38,043 nt of DNA. Source: Spartobacteria bacterium (GTDB lineage: Bacteria; Verrucomicrobiota; Verrucomicrobiia; Chthoniobacterales; UBA10450). The notes under the pieces are model-generated. The model worked only from the letters and a program-made list of their open reading frames with translations. It had not been told where the DNA came from and ran no database searches. The stretch is taken from NCBI GenBank assembly GCA_003167555.1, contig PMSN01000015.1, positions 1 through 38,043 on the forward strand, given 5' to 3'. The translations under genes and the position numbers were made by a program. Shown here one piece after another: positions 16,172 to 24,908 of the stretch (the first letter of the stretch is position 1; every line of letters starts with the position of its first letter).

Positions 16172-19100
16172 ATGAAAACGCTTTTTGAATTCGCGGCATG
16201 GAAGAGGCGGCTCGCCGGAGCCGCGTTAGCGGTGGGAATCTCTTTTGCAATTTCGCCGGCCGATGGCGGTGTGCTGAAGGAAGCGCGCGTCACCCAGGTG
16301 ATCAAGGATGTAAAACTCCTCCCGGGCCGGGCCGCACCGAGAGCGGCGGCGGTGAGCGACGACGTGCGCGGCGACACGGCCGTGCGCACCGGCGCCGATT
16401 CGCGGGCCGAGCTTACCTTCACCGATCTGACGATCGCGCGCCTGGGCGCGAACACGATTTTCAGTTTCAACGAGGGCACGCGCACGATCTCGCTGACCGA
16501 CGGCGCCATCCTTCTGCGCGTGCCGAAAGATTCTGGCGGCGCGAAGATCCAGACCGCCGCGGTCACCGCCGCGATCACCGGAACGACGGTGATGGCGGAA
16601 TATCATCCCAAGAGTTACGCGAAATACATCGTCCTCGAAGGCGTGATGCGCCTCTATTTGAAGGGCCGGCTGGGCGAATCCATTTTGATGGGGCCCGGCC
16701 AGATGATGATGGTCAAGCCGGATGCGACCCGGTTGTCGGAACCGGTCGATGTGGATTTGAAGCGGCTGATTGAGACCTCTCTCTTTTTCCAGGGCTTTCG
16801 TCCACTCGGCAGTGAACCGCTCCTGGCCGATGCCCAACACGTGCAGTTGGAAAAAAAAGCTGCCGGTGAATTGATCGACACCAACCTCGTCATCTTCGGG
16901 CGCGGAACGTTGGTGACGTTGACCGATCCGCAGTCGCTCGATGTGATCGACCGCAAGATCGCAGCTACGACTCTGCCCGTGGTGTTGCCCGTTAAGCCCA
17001 CCCCAACACCGACACCATCGCCTTCGCCGACCGCGACACCGAGCCCGAGTCCATCACCGACGCCACAGCCGACGCCTTCCAAATTCGGCACGCCACCGGT
17101 AATCGTCTCGTCAGTTCCTTACGTGATCGACAACAGCACCCAGATCCAAACCGATCCGGCGATCACGAAAGGCACGACCACCGATTTCGGGAAAATCTAC
17201 CGCGATGGGACGCAGGATGGGCCCTTCTCCACCTGGGCGTTCACCGCCACTTCGGCGTTCGATACCACCAGCGGCATCGATGCGTTCTACGGTCCGAATG
17301 TGCCCGTGGCCGCCTTCAAGTTTGCGGCTTTGCAGCTTTCCGGGAATCCCACCATTTCCATCGCGAACGGCGGCGCGACGAATCTTGCTTTGATCTCGGT
17401 GGGACCGATCACTTCCGCGTCCGCGGGGAACGCGACCTTCACATTCACCGGGCTGCAAAGCGTCCTCATCGCGACCCAACTCGGATCGATCGACATCTCG
17501 GGGCCCGATATCGTTTTCCAGGGAATTCCGTCACTCTATTTCTATGCGCGCGGCACAGGCTCGAATCTCACTCTGGGCGGGATGGGGATCTTCAATGTCG
17601 GCACGCTTCGTCTGGTGGCGGAAAACAATGTCCAGGTCAATGCGCCCGAAGATCTGAGAGTGGGGGCATCGGGCGGGACTCTGCTGGGAACAGCGGGCGC
17701 TGCTTTTGCGGTCAATTCGCCGATCACAGCCACGACAGGCTTCATCAACCCGGCGGCGGGATTTTCCGGCGCGGGCGGCAACGTTTCGCTTTCCGCTTTG
17801 GGTGGAGCGCTCACGATTAATTCGCTCATCCAGGTTTCGTCGAACGATCCAGATGCCGCCCAAGTCCAGCGCAGCGCGAGCGGCGGATCGATTTCGCTTT
17901 TCAGTAATCTCACCTCAGGCAGTGGGATCACGCTGGGCACGAATGCACGTCTGTTCTCGCTGCTGAGTAACGCCGCTCCTGGACCTGGCGGTTCGATCAC
18001 TTTGAACGCCAGGGGAAGCGACATCGTCAGCCAGGGGGCAGCGTTGCAAGCGGATAGAGGAACAATCTCAATACAGACCGCGGCGGCTTCGACCGGGACG
18101 GCGCAGATCACACTCAACGGCGGCTCGGTCCAAAGCGAGACGCTGCTGGCTTCGGCTCAAGGCAATTTGAATATCGGCACGACCACGCCTGTTAATCTTT
18201 CCGCCATCACCCTCTCGCTGCTGGCGAGTAACAACATCTCGTGGAGCGGCGGGACCTACGTGGCGAGCGCAAGCGCTTCTACCGGCACCGTAATTGTCCA
18301 GGCCGGCAACGATATTTCCATCGCGAATGCTCTCGACATCGAGAGGTCCAGCAGCGGCACGACAGTCGGCCTGGGCCTCCGCATCGATGCCGGCCGGAAC
18401 TTGCAGGTAAACCAGGGATTGACGCTCCGGACGGATGGCAGCGGCCTGGCGAACGGAGGAGACATTACGGTTCACGCGGGCGGGCTGCTTACAGTGGGCG
18501 GAATCGTAACGCTGCAGACCGGGCCCGTGACTGCTGACCAGACAACCGGCAGCGGCATAGACATCAATGCAGGCGGCCCGATCTCAGTGGCCGATCTATC
18601 CGCGACTGTCCAGATCGGCGCCGGTCGGACGCTCACCAACATAGGTCAAATCGTGTTCAACGGCCTGGGCTCGTATCTAGCCACGGCGGGAGACGGGGGT
18701 CTCTCTCTCCAGATTAATAACTCGGCGGCGGGCCTCATCAACACCGGCGGAAATATCTTTCTGACGTTAACTGGAAACCTAACGACGGGAACCGCCGGTC
18801 TTTTCAACCTGCGAATCGATAATTCCAATGGCGGTCGGATTTTTACGGGCGCGAGCATCACTTCCTCGGTCGGCGGCAACCTGAACGCGAATCAGGTCAA
18901 TGTGGTGATCGACAATCGGTTCAAAGGATCCATCGGCACTGGTGGCAACATAAACTTCACCGTATCCGGAACCCTCACGACGGCGAACGACGCCAACTTC
19001 GAAGTCCTCAACGCCCAGTTGGGAACGACCGGTGGGACAATTGCCTCGGACATAGCCATCAAACTGACCTTGAGCGACACGAATATCGGCGGCAACCTGA

Positions 19101-20443
19101 ACGCCTTTATCGATAACACCGACGGAACGATTGGCGGCACCGGAGGCCAGGTCACGTTGCAGCTCACCGGCAAGCTGACCGTGACCGGGCGGCTGAATGT
19201 TTTCGGAACGCTGAACAGCAACAGCACGGTCACTGCCGGCACGCTCTCGGTCACAAATCTCATCACGCCCGCCGCCGTCACCGCGATGGCAGGCGGCATC
19301 ACGCGCTTTTCATTTCCCGGTGAAATAACGATCAATCCTTTGCACACGCTCTCGGTCGGCGCTCTCAAATCGTCCGGCGGAATTAATTTCAACGGGCCCG
19401 ACCAGGACACGCCTCCCGGCTTCGGACCGTTCGATGGCGGACAGCTCACCATCAATGTCCCGACTTTGAGTTTCGGGTCGTCCGCCGCCGATGACATTCA
19501 GGGTGTGATTACATTTGATGGGGGAGCGAGTAACTCGGCGGCAACGGCCGGCAGCGGCGGGACGCTCAACGTCAACACAACTGCGGACATCAACGTCAAC
19601 TCGAACATCGACGCGACCACCGGTTTGCAGCCGGTGTCGAACCTCCCGAGCGGGAATGGCGGCACGGTCAATCTGAACTCGACGGGTGGAGCAGTGAACG
19701 TGACTTCGCGCGTGCAGGTTTCTTCGGCTGACGCGGCGGCCGGGACGGCTCGTCGTCGCAGTGCGTCCGGTGGGAACATCAATCTCCAGAGCGGCGCGGC
19801 GACCGGTGTAGCCATCAGTGTGACCGACACGGCCCAGCTCCTTTCGTTGCTCGATGCCGCCGCTCCAGGTCCCGGCGGCAAAATCACGATTCTTGCCACG
19901 GGTGCGAGCAGTAGTATCAACGTCACCGGCGGCGCTAACATCAACGGGGTCGCTCCGCCGGATTCCATCCGCGCCGATCGCGGTTCGATCGACATCCGCC
20001 ATACTGGCGCGGGCGGTCAGATCACTCTAACGAATTCAAATATCCGCGCTGACATCGTGAAGGTGGGCGCGCTCGGAAACAACGGCGTCTTGACGATCGG
20101 AGGTGGGACGATCTCGGCGGACACCACTTTGAAATTGTATGCAGCCGGCAGCAACGGGTCCGTCAATTTCATCAGCAACGTCACGCTCAGCGGTAACAGC
20201 GTGAAAACGATCGCGGGAAATTCTGTGACCGTTTTTAACAATGTCATCGTCACTATCGGTGGCGGAAAACCGGCCGATGTTTACGTGCTCGATCGGACGA
20301 AGGCGAATTACTCGGGATTCAATGGCGGAAATGGCTCGACCAACGGAATGTTCCTTCTCTCCGGTTCCAACTCGCCGACCTCGGGCGCCGTGACCCATCT
20401 CGGTGTGGCCCCGCCCGCCTTCGGCTCGCCCGGCGGACCGTAG
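16172..20443 (+). CDS. giant FecR-domain surface protein, adhesin-like
   Basis: The 1423-residue protein has a signal peptide (RLAGAALAVGISFAIS) and a FecR-type domain (about 35-200: RGDTAVRTGADSRAELTF, LTIARLGANTIFSF, TTVMAEYHP, MGPGQMMMV). A Pro/Thr/Ser linker at about 274-310 (PTPTPTPSPSPTATPSPSP) and a very long Gly/Asn/Thr/Ser-rich region with filamentous-haemagglutinin-like strands follow. Two blocks are homologous: about 530-690 and 1160-1330 share QVSS.D, R.SASGG, LLS.AAPGPGG and ADRG.I.I motifs. FecR domains often occur outside iron signalling in such large exported proteins. No catalytic motif is visible. A TpsB-type transporter is absent nearby; the only partner is the barrel gene 6 bp upstream. 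Confidence 0.82.
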   Translation: MKTLFEFAAWKRRLAGAALAVGISFAISPADGGVLKEARVTQVIKDVKLLPGRAAPRAAAVSDDVRGDTAVRTGADSRAELTFTDLTIARLGANTIFSFNEGTRTISLTDGAILLRVPKDSGGAKIQTAAVTAAITGTTVMAEYHPKSYAKYIVLEGVMRLYLKGRLGESILMGPGQMMMVKPDATRLSEPVDVDLKRLIETSLFFQGFRPLGSEPLLADAQHVQLEKKAAGELIDTNLVIFGRGTLVTLTDPQSLDVIDRKIAATTLPVVLPVKPTPTPTPSPSPTATPSPSPSPTPQPTPSKFGTPPVIVSSVPYVIDNSTQIQTDPAITKGTTTDFGKIYRDGTQDGPFSTWAFTATSAFDTTSGIDAFYGPNVPVAAFKFAALQLSGNPTISIANGGATNLALISVGPITSASAGNATFTFTGLQSVLIATQLGSIDISGPDIVFQGIPSLYFYARGTGSNLTLGGMGIFNVGTLRLVAENNVQVNAPEDLRVGASGGTLLGTAGAAFAVNSPITATTGFINPAAGFSGAGGNVSLSALGGALTINSLIQVSSNDPDAAQVQRSASGGSISLFSNLTSGSGITLGTNARLFSLLSNAAPGPGGSITLNARGSDIVSQGAALQADRGTISIQTAAASTGTAQITLNGGSVQSETLLASAQGNLNIGTTTPVNLSAITLSLLASNNISWSGGTYVASASASTGTVIVQAGNDISIANALDIERSSSGTTVGLGLRIDAGRNLQVNQGLTLRTDGSGLANGGDITVHAGGLLTVGGIVTLQTGPVTADQTTGSGIDINAGGPISVADLSATVQIGAGRTLTNIGQIVFNGLGSYLATAGDGGLSLQINNSAAGLINTGGNIFLTLTGNLTTGTAGLFNLRIDNSNGGRIFTGASITSSVGGNLNANQVNVVIDNRFKGSIGTGGNINFTVSGTLTTANDANFEVLNAQLGTTGGTIASDIAIKLTLSDTNIGGNLNAFIDNTDGTIGGTGGQVTLQLTGKLTVTGRLNVFGTLNSNSTVTAGTLSVTNLITPAAVTAMAGGITRFSFPGEITINPLHTLSVGALKSSGGINFNGPDQDTPPGFGPFDGGQLTINVPTLSFGSSAADDIQGVITFDGGASNSAATAGSGGTLNVNTTADINVNSNIDATTGLQPVSNLPSGNGGTVNLNSTGGAVNVTSRVQVSSADAAAGTARRRSASGGNINLQSGAATGVAISVTDTAQLLSLLDAAAPGPGGKITILATGASSSINVTGGANINGVAPPDSIRADRGSIDIRHTGAGGQITLTNSNIRADIVKVGALGNNGVLTIGGGTISADTTLKLYAAGSNGSVNFISNVTLSGNSVKTIAGNSVTVFNNVIVTIGGGKPADVYVLDRTKANYSGFNGGNGSTNGMFLLSGSNSPTSGAVTHLGVAPPAFGSPGGP

Positions 20444-20446
20444 TGT

Positions 20447-20553
20447 CGTCATTCCGAGCGAAGTCGAGGAACGCCGCTGCAGAACGATCGGGCGCCGAAT
20501 AGACAAGGAGTCCACGGGGTCTTTCGACTCCGCTTCGCTCCGCTCAAGATGAC
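20447..20553. repeat. dispersed repeat with imperfect inverted ends (GTCATTCCGAGCG ... CGCTCAAGATGAC)
   Basis: The segment between the convergent giant surface-protein gene and the MBL gene starts GTCATTCCGAGCGAAGTCGA and ends CGCTCCGCTCAAGATGAC, whose reverse complement is GTCATCTTGAGCG. This GTCATTCCGAGCGAAG-type element occurs in many bacterial genomes as an intergenic repeat. It could fold into a hairpin between two convergent transcripts. Confidence 0.6.
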
Positions 20554-20584
20554 AAAGGGGAAGAGCGACGAAGCCTCGATCCAA

Positions 20585-21493
20585 CTATTTCCGCCGCTGA
20601 TCGTCGAGATATCCGGCGCCGAGCGCAACGCCGGCGAGAATGAGCGCCGCCGCCGTCGCGAATGGCACCGGATCGAACGGCGCGGGTGGAAGCGAGACGA
20701 CGCCGTTTTCATCGGTGCGCGCCGGTCGCCGCACGTAACGTCCAGAGCGCGGCGCGCGAAATTTTTCCGAGAAATTTTCCAGACGCGCCGGCAAATCCGC
20801 GTCGCATCGTGGAATCCCGTGTCCACATCCGGCGAATTTCGGCCGGAGCTTCGCCAATTCTTTCACCGACAACCGGGTCGCTTCCCAGTCCGTGTTATAA
20901 GGCGAGTTGGCGCGCGCGAGGGTGCGCTTGCCGGTGATCAAGCCGCTCCACGAATCCATGTTCATGGTCGCGAATGCGTCGCCCGCGAGCACGACCCGAT
21001 CCGACGGACGGAAAAGTGAGACGTGACCCGGCGAATGTCCCGGCGTGGCGAGCCATTCCCAACCCGGCGCGCCCGGCACTTCATTCGGTTTCAATTCGCG
21101 CACGCGGGTGGCCAGATTCCGTGCGCGCGACGGCGTAAAGCGCGAGAGAAAAGCCATCGCGCCGCCGACGGTCGGATCTGGCGGCGGATAATCCGACAGG
21201 CCGGTAAGGTAAGGAAGTTCGAGCCGGTGCGCATAAACCGGCACGTCCCATTGCACGGCGAGGGGCAAGACAGAACCGGCGTGATCGAAATGTCCGTGAG
21301 TCAGCACGATCGCCTCCGGCCGCGCGCCCGCGCCGAAGCGCGCCTCAGCCGCTTCCAGAATTTGATTTGCGCGGCCCGGCAGTCCGGCGTCCACGAGGAT
21401 CCACGGGCCGCCTGGCCGCCCGATGAAGTAGACGTTCACAAAGCTGATCGGCAACCAGCCGACATCCGGTGCGATGCGAGTGATGATTCTCAT
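20585..21493 (-). CDS. MBL-fold metallohydrolase with C-terminal membrane segment
   Basis: The 302-residue protein has the metallo-beta-lactamase-fold metal motif THGHFDHAG (His66, His68, Asp70, His71), a later LATPGHSPGHVSLF with the third-ligand His, VLAGDAF with the bridging Asp, and a final GCGHG His. The order fits a generic MBL hydrolase of the glyoxalase II or lactonase type. A C-terminal hydrophobic stretch (FATAAALILAGVALGAGYL) followed by DDQRRK suggests a tail anchor. The substrate is unknown. The start is the ATG at 21493, directly before a conserved-looking strand. It lies downstream of the LysM lipoprotein gene on the same strand with a 70 bp gap. Confidence 0.87.
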   Translation of the reverse strand: MRIITRIAPDVGWLPISFVNVYFIGRPGGPWILVDAGLPGRANQILEAAEARFGAGARPEAIVLTHGHFDHAGSVLPLAVQWDVPVYAHRLELPYLTGLSDYPPPDPTVGGAMAFLSRFTPSRARNLATRVRELKPNEVPGAPGWEWLATPGHSPGHVSLFRPSDRVVLAGDAFATMNMDSWSGLITGKRTLARANSPYNTDWEATRLSVKELAKLRPKFAGCGHGIPRCDADLPARLENFSEKFRAPRSGRYVRRPARTDENGVVSLPPAPFDPVPFATAAALILAGVALGAGYLDDQRRK

Positions 21494-21563
21494 TGGTTAG
21501 GGAAGGCGCGCGCTTGCACTGCAATTTGACATGGAGCACGCGAACTTGCCGCCAGATTTTTCT

Positions 21564-22259
21564 TCACGGAATGGTCAGCGTTTGGCCGGGCTTCAGTTTT
21601 GTCGGGTCGTCGAGAATATTTCTGTTGGCCTCGCGAATTTTTTTCCAGCGGCCGGATGATTTGTAAAACTTCCGCGAAATCGAGGCGAGCGTATCGCCTT
21701 CCCGCACCACATAAGTGCGCGATTTATTCGACGTCTTCTTGTTGGCGTCCGCCGCTTTGTCGCTCGCGGGAGTTTTGTCCGTGGCCGCGCTGTGAACTTG
21801 CGACCGCTGATCTTCCAGTTGTTTGCGCAAGGCAGCGTTCTCATTTTTTAACTTGGCCGCTTCCGCGCGGCTCACGACCGAATCACCCGACAAACTTGTC
21901 CCGAGAGCCAGCTCGTCTTTCTTCATGAAATTCTTCGCGTCATTCGCGTGCGGGCCGGCCGGGGCCAGGGTGAGGTAACGTTTGAAATGATGAAGGGCAT
22001 GGAGCGGATCGTTCATCTTGTCGTCGTAAAGAAGCGCGAGCCGGTAATGGATGTCGGCGGATTTCTCCGAGCCATCGAGCGCGCTTTCGTAAAGTGTAAT
22101 CGCACGCAGATAATTGCCGTCCGCCGTTTTCGCTTCGGCGTCCTTGATGACCTGCGTGTTGCGCGAGCTGATCATTCGGTCGCAGCCCGCGGCGCCAACG
22201 GCAAGGCCGAGGCAAAGGGCAGCCGCGAAGTTTTTCCAGAGACGAAACTTTAAGAGCAT
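21564..22259 (-). CDS. TPR/coiled-coil lipoprotein with C-terminal LysM domain
   Basis: ATG 22259 gives a lipoprotein signal (LCLGLAVGAAGC, lipidated Cys26); the upstream in-frame start adds 16 residues that spoil it. The mature part has TPR-like helices (NYLRAITLYESAL, ADIHYRLALLYDD, DPLHALHHFKRYLTLAP), a coiled coil (KLKNENAALRKQLEDQ), a Lys/Ala-rich spacer and a LysM domain (YVVREGDTLASISRKFY to LKPGQTLTIP). It should sit in the outer membrane or periplasm and bind peptidoglycan glycan chains. The divergent gene begins only 18 bp away, so the two promoters must overlap the opposite coding starts or one start is mis-set. Confidence 0.9.
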   Translation of the reverse strand: MLLKFRLWKNFAAALCLGLAVGAAGCDRMISSRNTQVIKDAEAKTADGNYLRAITLYESALDGSEKSADIHYRLALLYDDKMNDPLHALHHFKRYLTLAPAGPHANDAKNFMKKDELALGTSLSGDSVVSRAEAAKLKNENAALRKQLEDQRSQVHSAATDKTPASDKAADANKKTSNKSRTYVVREGDTLASISRKFYKSSGRWKKIREANRNILDDPTKLKPGQTLTIP

Positions 22260-22277
22260 GGAACGAGTAACTGCTGC

Positions 22278-22898
22278 ATGAACATCCACCGTCGCACAAC
22301 GCTTCATCGTTGCCCAAGGTCCTTATGCGTGTTCGCCCGAGCGCTGCAATATTTTTCCATCGCTCTCGCCGCCACCGCTTCCTCGCCCGCAGCCGCGAAT
22401 GAAATACGGCCCGGAAATATTTATCAACTGACGTTCACGGACGTCGACCGGCAGCAGCTTTCCACCGCCGACGGGCACGTCAGCGTCATCACCGTGGTGA
22501 CGAGAAGGGACGAGCAAAAAGCACAGACGATCGGCGACAACTTTCCGCGGGCTTACATGGGCGATCCCAAGTACCGTTTGATTCAGCTGGTGAATTTCCA
22601 GCAGAATATCCTTCCGCCCTTTCGCGGAATGGTAGGCGCGATTATCCGAAGCCGATTGAACGCGGAAGCGAAGGAGTTGCAAAAAACGTACGCCGCAAAA
22701 CACATCAACCGCGACGCGCGCCACGATATTTTTGTCATAGCGGATTTCGACGGGAAAGCGGTCTCGCAGTTGAGCATCGCGCCCACGTCGAGCGAGTTTG
22801 CCGTTTTTGTTTTCGACGGACACGGCCGGTTGCTCCGACGCTGGAGTGACGTGCCTCCGGCCGATGCGCTGGCCGCGGCGATGAACGAAGCGCGGTAA
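22278..22898 (+). CDS. secreted hypothetical protein, possibly thioredoxin-like fold
   Basis: The 206-residue product has an N-terminal hydrophobic stretch (LQYFSIALAATASSPAAANE) that fits a signal peptide. The mature part has strands and helices in an order that resembles thioredoxin-like proteins of the YtfJ type (HVSVITVVTRRDEQ, DIFVIADFDGKAV, FAVFVFDGHGRLLRRW), but no CxxC is present, so no redox function should be assumed. Starts at ATG 22278 or a later GTG near 22329 are both possible; the later one gives a shorter signal peptide and a wider divergent gap. Its role is unknown. Confidence 0.7.
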   Translation: MNIHRRTTLHRCPRSLCVFARALQYFSIALAATASSPAAANEIRPGNIYQLTFTDVDRQQLSTADGHVSVITVVTRRDEQKAQTIGDNFPRAYMGDPKYRLIQLVNFQQNILPPFRGMVGAIIRSRLNAEAKELQKTYAAKHINRDARHDIFVIADFDGKAVSQLSIAPTSSEFAVFVFDGHGRLLRRWSDVPPADALAAAMNEAR

Positions 22899-22905
22899 TG
22901 TCAGA

Positions 22906-22977
22906 CCTGTAGCGGCGGTCTCTGACCGCCGACGCTTTCACGTTACTCGTTCGGCGGTCATAGACCGCCGCTACAGG
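22906..22977. repeat. near-perfect 27-bp inverted repeat (CCTGTAGCGGCGGTC ... GACCGCCGCTACAGG)
   Basis: The two arms of 27 bp differ at one position and enclose an 18-bp loop. The element fills the gap between convergent genes ending at 22898 and 22988, so it could end transcription from both sides. Each arm is itself palindromic (GGCGGTC..TGACCGCC). A half copy occurs at 36059-36083, which shows that it is a dispersed family. Confidence 0.85.
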
Positions 22978-22987
22978 CAGACAGCTC

Positions 22988-24178
22988 CTAATATCTTGGC
23001 ACCGCCGAATCTACCTCGTTCGACCACGCCTCGATCCCTCCCGCGAGATTGTAGACGTTTTCGAATCCAGCCTGCTGGAGCAATTGCGCTCCGCGTTCGC
23101 TCCGCATGCCGCTGTGGCATTGCATCACGATCATTCTCTCCCGCGGAATTTCGTCGAGCCGCGTTTCCAGTTCGCCGAGCGGGATCAACTTCGATCCTTC
23201 GATCCGCGCGATCTCATATTCATAGGGCTCGCGCACATCGACCAACGTGAGCGGCTCGCGCGAATCCATCTTGCGCTTCAATTCCACCACTGAGATCGAC
23301 GGCACGGAATCGGCCGGCTCCTCGGCGTCGAAGAAATTTCTCGCGCCGCAAAATTGCTCGTAATCGATTGGGGCAAAAATCGTCGGGTTCTCGCCGCAAA
23401 CGGGACACTGCGGATCGCGGCGCAGATTGAATTCGCGGAACTTCATTTTCAACGCATCGAAATGAAGCAAACGGCCGACGAGCGCTTCGCCCGCGCCGAT
23501 GATCAGCTTGATCGCTTCTGTCGCCTGAATGAGGCCGACGATTCCCGGCAGCACGCCGAGCACGCCCGCTTCCGCGCAACTCGGCGCGGCGCCCGGCGGC
23601 GGCGGCTCCGGAAACAGGCAGCGGTAACACGGTCCGCCCAAGTGCGGCGCGAAGACGCTGGCCTGTCCTTCAAAGCGAAAAACGGAACCGTAGATGTTCG
23701 GTTTGCGCGCGAAGACGCAAACGTCGTTCGAGAGATAGCGCGTGGGAAAATTATCGGAGCCGTCGATCACCAGATCGTAGGGCGCCAGGATCCCCTGCGC
23801 GTTCTCGCTGCTGAACCGGCATTCGTGCAGGACGACTTCCACGCCCGGGTTCGTGTCGCGGATGCGCGCTCTGGCTGCTTCCAATTTCTTTCTTCCGACA
23901 TCGTCGGTGCCGTAAAGAATCTGCCGTTGCAGGTTCGAGAGATCGACTCGATCGAAATCGACCAGGCCGATCGTGCCGACACCGGCCGCCGCGAGATAGA
24001 GCGCCGCCGGTGCGCCCAGCCCTCCGGTGCCGATGCACAAAACGCGCGCGGCCCGGATGCGGCGTTGTCCCGCCGCGCTTACTTCCGGCAGGATGAGATG
24101 CCGGGAATAACGAGTGAGGTCGTCTGCGCTCAGCGCGATCCGCGAAAGTCTTTCCTCGTCGATGATGCTGGCGCTCAT
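22988..24178 (-). CDS. MoeB/ThiF-type adenylyltransferase fused to rhodanese (MoeZ-like)
   Basis: ATG 24178 is preferred to the GTG one codon upstream. Residues 1-250 form a MoeB/ThiF E1-like domain with ATP-binding GTGGLG (50-55), NLQRQILYG and the SCAEAGVLG catalytic-Cys loop near 200. Two CxxC pairs (CYRC, CPVC) bind zinc. Residues from about 295 form a rhodanese domain with active-site Cys in QCHSGMRS. Such fusions adenylate and then sulfurate the C-terminal glycine of a ubiquitin-like sulfur carrier (MoaD, ThiS or CysO types), so this protein supplies sulfur for molybdopterin, thiamine or cysteine routes. No carrier gene is present in the window. It begins 3 bp after the stop of a 95-residue gene. 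Confidence 0.93.
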   Translation of the reverse strand: MSASIIDEERLSRIALSADDLTRYSRHLILPEVSAAGQRRIRAARVLCIGTGGLGAPAALYLAAAGVGTIGLVDFDRVDLSNLQRQILYGTDDVGRKKLEAARARIRDTNPGVEVVLHECRFSSENAQGILAPYDLVIDGSDNFPTRYLSNDVCVFARKPNIYGSVFRFEGQASVFAPHLGGPCYRCLFPEPPPPGAAPSCAEAGVLGVLPGIVGLIQATEAIKLIIGAGEALVGRLLHFDALKMKFREFNLRRDPQCPVCGENPTIFAPIDYEQFCGARNFFDAEEPADSVPSISVVELKRKMDSREPLTLVDVREPYEYEIARIEGSKLIPLGELETRLDEIPRERMIVMQCHSGMRSERGAQLLQQAGFENVYNLAGGIEAWSNEVDSAVPRY

Positions 24179-24181
24179 CAC

Positions 24182-24469
24182 TCAAGTCTGCACCAGCAGC
24201 CAATCGATCCCGATGATGCGCTGGCCTTCGAACCGCTTCAGCGATTTGGGGAACGCTAGGTATCTCGCATTCTTTTCCTTGTGGAAACCGACGACGCCGA
24301 ATTCGGTGCCGGTCTCGCTCGCTCTGATAGTCATGACGCGGTTGTTTCGCACCATCATTTGAAAACGCCGGTCCGCCTTCGGTTTTATCCAGAGCGTGTA
24401 GACTTCCGGCCGGCCGCATTGGTCGACCACGACGCGAAAGCGCGCTGTCTTCACTTTCAGCAGTTTCAT
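24182..24469 (-). CDS. small conserved hypothetical protein coupled to the MoeZ-like gene
   Basis: The 95-residue basic protein (KLLKVKTARFRVVVDQCG, YTLWIKPKADRRFQ, FGVVGFHKEKNARYLAFPKS) has no signal peptide or membrane segment and no catalytic motif I recognise. I recall similar small proteins in other Verrucomicrobia but not a function. It ends 3 bp before the MoeB-rhodanese start, so the two are probably translated together. The alternation of charged strands suggests a small beta-rich domain. Confidence 0.7.
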   Translation of the reverse strand: MKLLKVKTARFRVVVDQCGRPEVYTLWIKPKADRRFQMMVRNNRVMTIRASETGTEFGVVGFHKEKNARYLAFPKSLKRFEGQRIIGIDWLLVQT

Positions 24470-24510
24470 TTCGGTGCGTCCTCAAATCGGGCGCGAATCA
24501 TTTTCAAAAA

Positions 24511-24618
24511 AAAAGTCCGCCAGAGAACTACGGCAAGGAGGATCAGACTACCGTTGCTGCATTCCTGCTCTGGCGGGGTTCGTAAGTCCTCAGTCCATAG
24601 TCCCTGACGGAGACAGAC
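24511..24618 (-). ncRNA. ffs: signal recognition particle RNA (small bacterial type, 4.5S-like) with its terminator
   Basis: Read on the minus strand, the region folds into one long hairpin. The apex CAGAGCAGGAATGCAGCAACGG has a GGAA tetraloop closed by GCA/TGC and the AGCA asymmetric side expected of SRP helix 8. The CCCCGCC just before it and CGG after it match the bacterial consensus. The outer strands TCCGTCAGGGACTATGG and CCGTAGTTCTCTGGCGGA pair along their length, and AGGA pairs with TCCT between. A run of nine T (complement of 24506-24514) follows directly, giving a terminator. The RNA binds Ffh and directs membrane and secreted proteins to the translocon. Exact ends are approximate; the 5' end is near 24614-24618. 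Confidence 0.88.
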
Positions 24619-24693
24619 TCTTCGCGAAAGATCGCTCCCGCGCAATCGCCTTTTCCGCCTCGGCTTCCGCTCGACACCCTGGCGCCCATTTGC

Positions 24694-24894
24694 TTGCATC
24701 GAATTGTGAAATGCTTCCTTGCGTGCCTGGCCTTGCTCGCCTGCGCCGCCTGCAACACCCTGGAAAATCGGCGCGACCTTTACAGCCCCGATTCCTATTT
24801 CTATCGGGAGCGGCCGGTGACCACCACCGTGCGTCAGACGACGACCACGAAGACGGCGCCGGTCGAGTTCCGTCCGCACGCCGATCAAGAGTAA
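24694..24894 (+). CDS. small putative lipoprotein
   Basis: The 66-residue frame has a short lipoprotein-type signal (VKCFLACLALLACAAC) with a lipobox-like Cys before NTLENRRDLYSPDS, then a Thr-rich tail (RPVTTTVRQTTTTKTAP). The TTG at 24694 is the first start; GTG at 24706 (VKCFLA) is equally possible. It lies 76-80 bp from the divergent SRP RNA start, and ends before a palindromic repeat. No function is assigned. The clean signal peptide argues that it is real despite its size. Confidence 0.55.
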   Translation: MHRIVKCFLACLALLACAACNTLENRRDLYSPDSYFYRERPVTTTVRQTTTTKTAPVEFRPHADQE

Positions 24895-24908
24895 GCGCGG
24901 CTATCTCC

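Noticed and set aside
22278-22898. Thioredoxin-type disulfide reductase
   Set aside because: No CxxC motif in the sequence; only a loose fold resemblance remains.
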